Origin: Chondrus crispus
Taxonomy: Eukaryota; Rhodophyta; Florideophyceae; Gigartinales; Gigartinaceae
DNA: 27,806 nt
Reading direction: 5' to 3'
Assembly (NCBI RefSeq): GCF_000350225.1
Contig: NW_005179036.1
Coordinates: forward strand, 189,495 to 217,300
The notes under the pieces were generated by a model that saw only the letters and a program-made list of their open reading frames with translations, ran no database searches and was not told the DNA's origin. A program made the translations under genes and the position numbers. Positions 16,841-25,574 of the stretch are shown piece by piece (positions within the stretch are counted from its first letter, which is position 1; every line of letters begins with the position of its first letter).

Positions 16841-17615
16841 AAACGTGTGTCAAAACGTGATTTCTGAATGACGTGTACAGTACATGGTACGTCACTGTCC
16901 TTCGACGCTCATCAAAATTTTCGTCGCCCGGAGGCTACACACTTCGCAAAACTGAATTCTATTTTCCTTACAAACAACGGTCATCATCGGGCTTTTGGCG
17001 TGGATAAACAAACATCACATTGCCTCCGCGATTCGGCCATGAGACGAGCTTCGGACAGACTTCAAGGATGATGTCCTTTCGAATTACGGTCTCCCTTGTG
17101 GAACATGTGCACCCCGTTTCGACAGTGAGGTACGAAAATGGCTGGTTTATGATTGGTATGTCCTCTTTCCACAGATGTGTGGCAGCTGCCTTTTCTGTGA
17201 AGAATTCTGTTTCGACACGACTTCCCTTGCTATGGCTTTCAGACTCAAAAGACGATGGCATAGTTTATCCTCACGCAAAAGGAAGACGAACGATTCTAGA
17301 ATGAAAATAGATGAAGCTCTGTGATGTGCGACTGTGAGTACTCTTTTATGTTGGGAGGAGTTTCTGAAGTTCCAGGCGATTGCTCGGGGAGTTAGTTGAC
17401 GGCAGTACAGGAGTACACAGCAGAGAGTGCGAGGTTGGGAGTCCAGCACTATTTGCCGATGGGCTTGCAAATATACCCTGTCGCCAATACGTGGACCTCC
17501 GTGAAAGTTATAGGCTTTGTCAACATCAATGCAAGTCATGCAAAAGACTAACACGCAGTTAGTTGCTTAAATAGCTATCCTCTACGATATCAGTGCTAAT
17601 CTATAGATGCATGGA
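16841..17615. other. Stretch without a recognisable gene
   Basis: Overlapping frames of about 95-135 codons exist on both strands at 16968-17554, but neither strand gives a protein-like composition or a known motif. It is the 3' flank of the minus-strand gene ending at 17616. Confidence 0.5.
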
Positions 17616-18284
17616 TCACCGCAATTCGAGCGTGGTTGGTACAGGAATTGTGCTTTCCGAATTCTGCATCTTCTTCGTCGTCTGACCCCTAAGACGCCTC
17701 CAACAGAGAACGGCCAGTGAGGAGTTCATGGCCTGGCCAAACTGCCACTCAAAGACATCGCGCATGAACTGTCTCCTGTTCATCATAGTAACGAGCCAGA
17801 AGCAAAACGCGGGCAACCTCCTCCCAACAGTCTCGTCGAATTTGACGTCGTACTTCCATTCACGCTTGCATTTCATTTTAAGTTCACCCACGACTTCGCC
17901 AAGGCCCTTCCCGCCGTAAAGTTCGACTTCCATTTCAACGGCCCTGACGACAAAGTCAGAGCCGCAGGTCTTGCTCGGGGCTAATATATAGCGACGGCCT
18001 TGTTCTGTAATCTCAAAGGATCGTCGCCACCATTGTTCTTTAAACGCAGCAAGGGGTGCATAGTCCGTGAGAGATGAGCTCATTTTCCAGGAACTGGCCC
18101 CATTCTTGCGAGTGATGTCGAAGGAGGTGCCCCAGGAAGGAATGAGAATTCGTCCGTCCTCCTTTCCATTGGAAAGGTCGAAGAAGAGCTCGGCCGTAGG
18201 TGGGCTATCCAATGCAGATGAACAAAGGGATGCGTCGAAGCTTATGGGGTCGTTGACCGAACCTACGGAAGAAGCGAACGGCAT
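17616..18284 (-). CDS. Conserved-looking protein, possible tubby/LURP/scramblase-like fold
   Basis: I do not recognise the 222-aa product with certainty. The central part alternates strands and aromatic residues (GRILIPSWGTSFDI, FKEQWWRRSFEITEQGRRYI, FVVRAVEMEVELYGG), then a hydrophobic helix (VGRRLPAFCFWLVTMMNRRQF). A W-x-RSFEI / Y-x-L / FxVR strand series ending in one hydrophobic helix is the general look of LURP-one/tubby C-terminal and scramblase-like domains, which bind membranes or lipids; this is only a suggestion. No signal peptide is present. ATG 18284 has a CACAATG context and the frame upstream has no other start before a stop. No intron is needed. A 16-nt tandem duplication lies 75 nt upstream. 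Confidence 0.6.
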   Translation of the reverse strand: MPFASSVGSVNDPISFDASLCSSALDSPPTAELFFDLSNGKEDGRILIPSWGTSFDITRKNGASSWKMSSSLTDYAPLAAFKEQWWRRSFEITEQGRRYILAPSKTCGSDFVVRAVEMEVELYGGKGLGEVVGELKMKCKREWKYDVKFDETVGRRLPAFCFWLVTMMNRRQFMRDVFEWQFGQAMNSSLAVLCWRRLRGQTTKKMQNSESTIPVPTTLELR

Positions 18285-18358
18285 TGTGGAGGCTGCAGTT
18301 GGACGCGGGAAGTTTGAGGCGACGATGTCGAAAGCCGGTCAGAGGATGGGCTTAAAAA

Positions 18359-18390
18359 TGTTTCTGTAGGACTGTGTTTCTGTAGGACTG
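18359..18390. repeat. Perfect 16-nt tandem duplication upstream of the 17616-18284 gene
   Basis: TGTTTCTGTAGGACTG occurs at 18359-18374 and again at 18375-18390 without a mismatch. It lies 75 nt upstream of the minus-strand start codon, so in the promoter or 5' UTR. Recent slippage or a duplicated regulatory site. Confidence 0.8.
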
Positions 18391-19942
18391 ACGCGCCTGT
18401 GGGGAAGACGCATTTTGTAACCGTGCCAGATTTGAGGACCCTGTTGGCAGCAACAGGCAGCCTGTTTGGTTTGCGTCACGAAATAAATTGGTTTCTATGT
18501 CGAGCACTGCAGTGCGACAATGGAAGAAGTACAAGTTGTCGATTTACAATGATATGTTTTAAGGGTAGGCTTGAGTGGGCAATGCTGCACGGGGCTGTTT
18601 TCTTCAAATGGGCAGCGGATGTCTTGCTAGTTTGAGCAACGCACACAGCTGGGCTCATACGAACACCTTTTGGGGGCGTGCTACAAGGCAACGCCTCGCA
18701 TGTTGCTCACAACGGGAGAAGCGCCTGGCACTGCACATGGATTCACAGGCCTGTATTGCTTCGGGCGGCAACGATGGCTTTCAGTGAGGGGCGTGCAGAA
18801 AAAGCAATGTGGATGTTGGTCTGTCATTGGTGACACCGCTGCCGCAACAAGGTCACCAGCGGCGCAGTGCTTCCAACGTTGAGAGAGAGATGTTACGCAA
18901 AAGAGAAGAATTGCATTTTTTTTTATTTTGTGCCAAGTGTCTTTGACATCATTGGGGGATATACTTGTCCCCTCCTCGTCTTCATCGCTGTTCCGTGACC
19001 TATACGTAGTGTATCCTCTTCATGGACACGCACGCCCGCGGCCGAGGCATCTTCCGAGTGTCGCGGAAGGTGTGCTGGCCGCTGCCTGATGCTACAACAG
19101 CATCAGCATCAGACAGTGGCCATGTCCACCTTGGCTTCGAGAACCAAACACATCTGTGGCATTCAGTTCAGCAGCAATCTTCGCAGTGGCACACAGTTCA
19201 GACACTTTCAGCAAGTAGAACACCGTCGAAAATTGCGCTCTGAAAATCTTGATGGCCACGTCGTGATGTCGTGGAACCAGTAGGTCGTTGTTTTGCTCGC
19301 AGTTCGAAGTCCCACCCTGCGCGCAAGACGTATCAGTTTCCAGTAGGAAAATGAGGGAACCGCCTCCTCCACAAATGCCTATCGCATCAAAGCAGTGTTC
19401 GCGATATCTAAATTTGTCTGCCTTACGATACCGATGGGATTATGTTTAAGGGCGGTGACGATGACGATGCATCTGTTTTTGCCCACAGCGAGTGAGAACC
19501 TCTACTGTAGTGAACAACATCCTTCTCATAGATGAGGGCTGGCTCCTCACGTTTTCAAATCCCCCCGACGATACAGGCAACAACTCAGGCATGGTTCCAT
19601 TCACCACTTACCAGAGATCGCCTCCTTGATACAATCACTAAGAGAATACAAATACTACAGTATCATACAGTGCTCAACTTTGAAGTGTTGAAGTATTGGC
19701 GCCTGTGGACCTTTTCCGGAACGCTGCTTCCCCTCATACGCTTCTGTTACCGAGTATGCAATAGTATTTGCCGGGCTCATGGTGGACCTCAACTCAACAC
19801 GCATTTCTGCAGCATATTCTTCCCTTGAAATCCCACATGGGGTCGACAAAGTATGTTTCGCGTAGAAGCATGGCAACACAGGGAATAGATGAGAAGCAAC
19901 GAGGAAAGGTATTGTTCAATGTTGCGTCTCATACTAAAGCAC

Positions 19943-20019
19943 TACTGTACTGTACAGTTAATAATATTGTAGCCAGTACCCTTGGGTACGGCGTACAAAC
20001 GCTGCCCTACAGTACAGTA
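19943..20019. repeat. 12-bp perfect inverted repeat of TACTGTACTGTA
   Basis: TACTGTACTGTA (19943-19954) and TACAGTACAGTA (20008-20019) are inverted, with a nested GTACCC-TT-GGGTAC palindrome in the 53-nt space between. The RNA could fold as an extended hairpin. Confidence 0.65.
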
Positions 20020-20505
20020 CAAAAATATCTTTCCGACAAGCTATACAGCCCCGTTTTGAAACGCGTCGTACAGGGATGTGGTGCGACCGTAGAAGGAAAG
20101 CGTTGGGCGTAACGGCAGAATATGAGCTACAGAGAAAACTCGCAGGGCCCCCCCTTGGTAGAATTTGAAAACGAATGAATCTGATGCGCGCTCAAGTATC
20201 CGTCCGTCCTTTCACTTGATGCTCTTCTTTGATATGATCCGCGAGTCCAGCACAGTAGGCTTATTACTCAGGTGCGATGGCGCAGGGTGTCTGCGAGGCC
20301 AGATCAAAGCAGGCAGAGAGCATTCCATAATTATACCCCTTAGGCAATGCTGGTGCGATTGCATAAAGCGCGGTAAAGCTTGTCTATGCAGTTCCATTTA
20401 AATCCTTCAAAGTTTTTGAGGCATCGCGAAGAATTGTGTCTTTCGGGGAGGCGGAACAGGTATGTTCGTGTACCGTTCAACGCCATGGTGTCCATTCTTT
20501 CGAGC

Positions 20506-20548
20506 TTGGAGGATTCATTCAATGAGATTCATTCAATGAGACCTCCAA
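20506..20548. repeat. Tandem 14-nt repeat enclosed by an inverted repeat
   Basis: GATTCATTCAATGA is present twice in tandem (20512-20525, 20526-20539), flanked by TTGGAGG (20506-20512) and its inverse CCTCCAA (20542-20548). It lies 70 nt beyond the CAF-1 p60 stop codon, so it may shape the 3' end of that mRNA. Confidence 0.6.
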
Positions 20549-20617
20549 TTGTAAACACATTAACACCTCCAGACTCAATTTAGACTCGTTGGTTGAACTT
20601 TCACTTGAATGCCCCTC

Positions 20618-22075
20618 CTAACTGATTTTCACTGGCACGGCCGCGTCAGCCTTCATATTCTTAGAATCCGATCGTGGCAGAACTTTAGATGATCGCGGAG
20701 TCACCGCATTGGGAACAATCACCCGAGTCGCGTTGACAGGCCTTCCCGTATCCAAATGCTGCCTCTGCAGACTGTATTCTCGAAGCCATCTCGGCATTTG
20801 CTGCTCACCCAATCGAGACCCCAGATCTTCCTCCGCAAATGTAATAACACTCACATAGCCATCTACTGAACTCAACATAACAGTTAGTCCATCCTCGCTC
20901 CATGCAACATCCGTGTGTTCCGCGCAATGCAAGCCTTCGACGGTCGCAAACGGTCTCGTGAGCGCGTCGGTGTCGTAGAACAAAATTTCGTTGGCACAAA
21001 CAACAGCAAAAATCATGCGATATGTGAAGCCTTCGAAAGGCTCGGGCTTCTTCTGCGGTTTGTTCTTTTCAACATCGTTGGAGCTTACTTCCCCATCTCT
21101 CTGAACTGACGAGGATGATGGACATGATTGGGAATGGGATTGTACAGTTGTCTTGTCGTCAGATATGGTCTCTTGCTGTCGCAATGCATACAGGACTGGG
21201 CTAAAGCGCACAGCACAGGCAGGGGTTTTCAGACCACCGCATTGCACAGCCGGGAGTGACCAGTGATTTCGGGCAAACAAATGAACAGCAAACATGCGCT
21301 CAGATTCTGGAAATTGCAGTCCAGATGGACAAGCTAACACGGAGCCGTCAGGACTCCAATGCAGCCTTCTGAAAAAGGTTTTAAACTGCGTATCGTTGGC
21401 GAAGAGTTTGGAATCGGCCGTGATGGCAGTTGCGACTGCGACCTGGGCCCATGGGACAGCGCCGGCCTTGGCAAAAATGCGAAGAGCCCTGTCATTTCCG
21501 AGTGAGGCAATAACCTTTGAGAGAGGATCAATGGCAACGCCTTGGACATAGTTAGAATGGGCGCGAATGACGTTTGGCCGGGCGCTGGGATTACAAGCAT
21601 CCCAGATGTTGATGGTGTTATCAACGCTGGCTGAGATGAGAGTGGAGCCGTCTGAGGACCAACATAAGTCGAGGACATCTTGATGATGACCGCGCAAGGT
21701 TGTTTCATGAACCCAGCGTTCCTGCGGGGTGGGTGCAGCGTCGGTTCCCTCCGATGCAACTTGCAGCGGGGTCGGCGCAGCTGCGGCATCAGTGTCGGAT
21801 GAAAGACGCCATATAACGATGTCGCCCTGGTCGGCGGCTGTGGCGATTGCCAAGCCGGAGCGGGAGAATCGGGCGATATTAACGGTTGTGAGGTGGGCGC
21901 GGAGGTCGCAGAGCCATTCGACGGGCTTCACTCGAAGGGCGGGAGTGTTGGAGAGACGCCAGACTCGGGCGACTTTGTCACCGCCTGCCGTGACCACACG
22001 ATTGGATTGCGATATGTCTATGCTCCAGACGGGCGCCTTGTCATGCCAGGCGATTTCGAGGAGGTTGGCCTGCAT
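20618..22075 (-). CDS. CHAF1B: Chromatin assembly factor 1 subunit p60/B (WD40)
   Basis: The 485-aa WD40 protein starts ANLLEIAWHDKAPVWSID, matching the N-terminus of CAF-1 p60 (CHAF1B, FAS2, Cac2), followed by a WD repeat ending KVARVWRLS. Further repeats end in GDIVIWRL, NTINIWDA and NDRALRIFAK. FRRLHWSPDGSVLACPSG (the family's hallmark F.RR..WSPDG.....P.G) comes next, and then the later blades (ILFYDT, VAWSEDGLTVMLSSVDGYVSVITF). The known role is deposition of newly made histones H3-H4 on replicating DNA together with p150 and p48. A Ser-rich loop lies at about 330-355. The C-terminal tail is short. ATG 22075 is chosen over an upstream GTG because it begins the conserved sequence. Intronless. 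Confidence 0.9.
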   Translation of the reverse strand: MQANLLEIAWHDKAPVWSIDISQSNRVVTAGGDKVARVWRLSNTPALRVKPVEWLCDLRAHLTTVNIARFSRSGLAIATAADQGDIVIWRLSSDTDAAAAPTPLQVASEGTDAAPTPQERWVHETTLRGHHQDVLDLCWSSDGSTLISASVDNTINIWDACNPSARPNVIRAHSNYVQGVAIDPLSKVIASLGNDRALRIFAKAGAVPWAQVAVATAITADSKLFANDTQFKTFFRRLHWSPDGSVLACPSGLQFPESERMFAVHLFARNHWSLPAVQCGGLKTPACAVRFSPVLYALRQQETISDDKTTVQSHSQSCPSSSSVQRDGEVSSNDVEKNKPQKKPEPFEGFTYRMIFAVVCANEILFYDTDALTRPFATVEGLHCAEHTDVAWSEDGLTVMLSSVDGYVSVITFAEEDLGSRLGEQQMPRWLREYSLQRQHLDTGRPVNATRVIVPNAVTPRSSKVLPRSDSKNMKADAAVPVKIS

Positions 22076-22624
22076 TGCGACCAGCACTGTTGAGTGAATG
22101 AGGATTGATTTGAAAGAGGATGAAGGGGGAGGGTCTCTAAGGGCTTCTAAGGGAAGAGATAGGAGATGGGTAACGTACTTGGCAATCGGGGGTCCTGGAG
22201 GAAAGATGGATGAGCCGCAGTGCAGCGTAAGGGAGACTGCTGCTCCGCTAGAGTTGGTGAGAGGATCCCAGTACCAGCTGTTCCGGAGTTGTGTACAAAT
22301 TTTGGCGCGAAAAAATCAGAAGATGATTGGTTTCCCTCGGACGTATTTTGGATCAAAGATCCTGAAAGTTTAGATCAATCACGTTTTCTGGAAACGGACC
22401 AGCAAGGACATCGTCTACTTCCACTGCACTGCATTGCTGGACCAGAAGACGGGAGCTGATGCAAGATGATAAGAACATGTTGATGTCAACATGTCAACAT
22501 GAAACTGTGTGACATCAACACAGTCTGGGCATCGCGATGGTACAGCACGTAGCATTGCTACCGGAAGTGGCGCACAAACAAATAAAGCTTGTGTAGAAAG
22601 TATGTGCACCATGTAATCGTGACT
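22076..22624. other. Upstream region of CAF-1 p60, with one inverted repeat
   Basis: No gene is evident on either strand. TGTTGATGTCA (22478-22488) and TGACATCAACA (22510-22520) form an 11-bp perfect inverted repeat with a 21-nt loop containing further ATGTCAACAT copies. It lies beyond the 3' end of the minus-strand candidate gene at 22625 and could mark its terminator or a factor-binding site. Confidence 0.5.
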
Positions 22625-23289
22625 TCACTCCCAGAGGACTACAGCGAGGCATTCGTCACAGAAGACAATGAAGCTACTAGCTAGAAACATAAAATTTTCA
22701 CGCTTACGCCACATGCTCATCAATCATCATCGAAGCAGCAATCCTGAGTGGGCACTTACTTGACGCTGTGGCTGGAGAATGAGCTTCCTAGACAAGACCA
22801 CTTTGTCAACATGGCAGGAGAACAAGTTTTCCATATTCTCCTATAATTGCCACGTTCAAAGTACTGCTTTTTGAACAGAGAGCGCTGTTGAACATTGCCA
22901 TCCCTCAAAATAGAATTGACCTTGTGCTTGGTTGCCGAAGAAGCAATGCCAAGCCAATTGTTGTCGTCGATGCTGTGCTTTTTTCCCTCGCGAGCGATCT
23001 TGACATGAGATCATGTCGCCAATGTACACGTGTATAGGTTACCGTGAGCTATGACACCGCAGAGCCCATGCCATCACAGTGCCCACGTCGTCTGTGCTCG
23101 ACAGCGTCTTGTCATAGCACTCACTCCTTGGCTCTTGTTAACAGGTGCCCGCTTCTTTCTGTCCTGGGCGAACTGCGTCTCGGCGAGGTCGGCCATTACG
23201 ATTTTGCGGATGGCATGGCCGGTCGCGTGGATGAGCCAAGTCTCAGTTCGGATCTTGCCGAAGTCCAAGAGCTTCTGTCCCATGCACAT
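22625..23289 (-). CDS. Candidate spliced minus-strand gene with Alba-like segment
   Basis: An open minus-strand segment at 23289-23128 reads KLLDFGKIRTETWLIHATG and on to HAIRKIVMADLAETQFAQ, which resembles helix 1-strand 2-helix 2 of Alba/Rpp20-25 RNA-binding proteins (pattern LL..G..E..I.A.G.AI.K.V..AE). It ends at a consensus donor GTGAGT near 23127. A second open segment (about 23000-22760) reads KHSIDDNNWLGIASSATKHK and RDGNVQQRSLFKKQYFERG. It ends at another consensus donor (GTAAGT from 22759), with TTTCTAG/CTAG acceptors 79-83 nt on and a final exon closing with a TGA at 22625-22627. The 5' exon with the start codon is not found and the family is unproven. If real, it overlaps the 5' part of the helicase frame on the other strand. 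Confidence 0.38.
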
Positions 23290-25278
23290 CCAGCCTCAGA
23301 CGTGTGGACGCAGCCGCTGCATCCACAGCGTCATGTGTACGGAATCTCCTTCCTACTCTCCCTTCGTCACCATCGACTCTACTCGCTCTCCCCGTCTGAC
23401 CCGATCCGCCGCGTCCCAGCACATTTGCCGGCCTTGTCCGAGCACATAGCGACCCCGGAAAACACCCGCACTGCCGACGTCCTGCTGTCCGGCCCCGACG
23501 CCGGGTTAACCTTTTCCGACCTCGCCCTACCGCCCCCCATTCTCTGCGCCCTCGCGCGTCAAGAAATCACGCACCCCAGCCCAGTTCAACTGCGGGCGCT
23601 ACCTGCCGCCCGCCTGGGGGCCGACGTTATCGTTCAGGCGAAATCAGGCACCGGCAAGACGCTAGTCTTCGGTATCGTCGCTGCGGAAGCCGCCGCTTCC
23701 TCTTCTTCTTTGCAAGGTCCAGCAGCGCTCCTTATCGCCCCTACCCGTGAGCTGGCCGCCCAGATAGCGCGCGTGACGCAGAGTCTGTGTGACGGTTTTG
23801 AGAATTCCCCGCATGTTTCGCTCTTTATCGGTGGGTGTCCTGAGCGGGAGGACGCAGCGAGAATAGTCCAGCTACCGCCGGCGATCGCCGTTGCGACGCC
23901 GGGACGCGCGCTTGCACTTGTGGAGAGGGGGAACTTGAGGGTCGCAGCGATGAAGCTGCTGGTATTGGACGAGGCTGATAGATTGCTTGATGGATCGTTG
24001 GGGGATACAGTTCCGAGAATTTGTGAAATGCTCCCCATGCGCAAGCAGACGTTGGCGTTTTCGGCTACTTATCCGGCAAAACTACAGGTTTTGCTACGCA
24101 AGGTCATGCGCAATGCAACGCACATTCAAGTTCAAAGACGGCCACAGCTTAGTGAAGAAGTCGGGGAAAAAGACGCAAGCACAGCGTCGAAGGATACGAA
24201 TGCAGCAGATCCGAATCAAAAGGCTGTACTTCTTGGTGTCCGTCAGCGTAAAATCCAAGTGGAACGAGGTGTGAACACAAGCGAGACAAAGTTAGAGGCG
24301 AAAACGGCAGCATTGGTTGCTTTGATTCAAAAGAATCCGTTCAGCTTCTGCATTGTGTTTACAAACAGTAAGAAACGCAACAAGAGTGTTGTCGATAGGC
24401 TTAGCCGGGCTGGTTTCGCGAGTGCGGACATTCACGCCGGTATTCGCCAGCTTGAGCGCACTGCAATTATGAAATCAGCCGCTGACGGCAACCTTCAAGT
24501 TCTCGTCGCGACGGATTTGCTTGCTCGGGGAGTCGATATCGACATTTGTGATCTAGTCGTGCATTTGGACATACCGCATGACTCCGCGACCTATCTGCAC
24601 CGAGTAGGGAGAGCGGGACGCTTTGGAAAGCTTGGACTCTCTGTCGTCATACATGACAGCGGTGACGAGGCAGCTGAATTGCATTCAATGGAAAAAGGAC
24701 TCGGTTTTAGTATGACTAAAATGCTGGCCCCGCGCCTCTCTGAAGCTGTCGAGGAAGGGGTTACTCAGGTGAAGGCTGACGGGACGAGAAAGAAACGGAA
24801 GAGAAGTACTGATGGAGGTGAAGGGGAGGTTGCAGAGAGCATGGAAATTGAGGGGACAGAACGAGGTTTGGACAATATACAAGAGTCAAGGCGTGCCGAT
24901 GGTTTTGAGAGTCGGCACAAGATTCCGGAAATAGAGGACGCACAGGCCGGCGACGCAGAAAACATAGATACCTCTTGGGACGTAATGGAAGATGCTCTGT
25001 CTACGGGGGAACCTGAATTAACTTGCGTTGCAGATGGACAGGTTGCTGATGTCGGATTCAACACTCAATCTGATGAAGCGAGAAACAGCAAGCTTGCCGA
25101 GGGCATACACAATGTGATAGAAGAAAAACGCAGTCCTGAAGGGAAGCTGCCCAGTGACGAAAAAGATGGATGGAGCGTCTATGCATCTCGGGCATATTCC
25201 GAAGGGTACGAGGAAGGGTATGAAAGAGCTTTTCGCATGGCAATGCAATTGAGGGCTCGACTTGAAAGCTGGACATAG
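23068..25278 (+). CDS. DDX20: DEAD-box RNA helicase, DDX20/Gemin3-like
   Basis: All helicase motifs are present: Q motif HPSPVQ, motif I AKSGTGKT (codons from 23638), Ia PTRELA, Ib TPGR, II DEAD, III SAT, IV IVFTN, V ATDLLARGVDI and VI HRVGRAGRFG. The lead-in RTADVLLSGP (from 23467), the phrase VIVQAKSGTGKTLVF and the SATYP in motif III match DDX20/Gemin3 more than other DEAD proteins. In animals that protein helps the SMN complex build snRNPs. The C-terminal 200 residues are charged and poorly conserved, ending in a YSEGYEEGYERAF segment. The N-terminus is uncertain: in-frame ATGs are at 23068 and 23212, the first about 135 residues look unconserved, and an upstream exon or a later start by splicing is possible. 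A candidate gene lies antisense to this 5' part. Confidence 0.85.
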   Translation: MPSQCPRRLCSTASCHSTHSLALVNRCPLLSVLGELRLGEVGHYDFADGMAGRVDEPSLSSDLAEVQELLSHAHPASDVWTQPLHPQRHVYGISFLLSLRHHRLYSLSPSDPIRRVPAHLPALSEHIATPENTRTADVLLSGPDAGLTFSDLALPPPILCALARQEITHPSPVQLRALPAARLGADVIVQAKSGTGKTLVFGIVAAEAAASSSSLQGPAALLIAPTRELAAQIARVTQSLCDGFENSPHVSLFIGGCPEREDAARIVQLPPAIAVATPGRALALVERGNLRVAAMKLLVLDEADRLLDGSLGDTVPRICEMLPMRKQTLAFSATYPAKLQVLLRKVMRNATHIQVQRRPQLSEEVGEKDASTASKDTNAADPNQKAVLLGVRQRKIQVERGVNTSETKLEAKTAALVALIQKNPFSFCIVFTNSKKRNKSVVDRLSRAGFASADIHAGIRQLERTAIMKSAADGNLQVLVATDLLARGVDIDICDLVVHLDIPHDSATYLHRVGRAGRFGKLGLSVVIHDSGDEAAELHSMEKGLGFSMTKMLAPRLSEAVEEGVTQVKADGTRKKRKRSTDGGEGEVAESMEIEGTERGLDNIQESRRADGFESRHKIPEIEDAQAGDAENIDTSWDVMEDALSTGEPELTCVADGQVADVGFNTQSDEARNSKLAEGIHNVIEEKRSPEGKLPSDEKDGWSVYASRAYSEGYEEGYERAFRMAMQLRARLESWT

Positions 25279-25574
25279 CCGGCTGTTTGCTATTTGATAA
25301 TGCGGACAAAAGAATTAACAATGGAAAAGACGAGGTTTGGGCTGTAATGTGCAAGACAAAAACAGTTGTTACGTGCGTGGAGATCGGCTCTTGAAGCGCG
25401 ATTATAAAGACAAGCCGTTCGCGCGTCTTGTTAGGACCTGCACTTTCTCTGCACGCACCAAGCCTTTAGAAGAAGAATATGAAGGTGCTATGTATGTCTG
25501 TACAAGAGTCTTGCGCGCGGGGCTATCTATCTCGCTTCCGCATGGTCCTGGATAAACAATGCCACTTCTGTGGT

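Larger units (their letters stand above)
18391..20617. other. 2.2-kb stretch without a recognisable gene
   Basis: Only short frames are present (under 115 codons), none with family features. Small repeats stand out: a hairpin CTGATGCT-ACAAC-AGCATCAG (19086-19106), the inverted repeat at 19943-20019 and the structured tandem repeat at 20506-20548. A T-run occurs at 18916-18923. A non-coding RNA cannot be excluded. Confidence 0.55.

Noticed and set aside
16968..17304. Overlapping plus and minus frames of about 95 codons
   Set aside because: Neither has a domain, signal peptide or convincing composition; they mirror each other.
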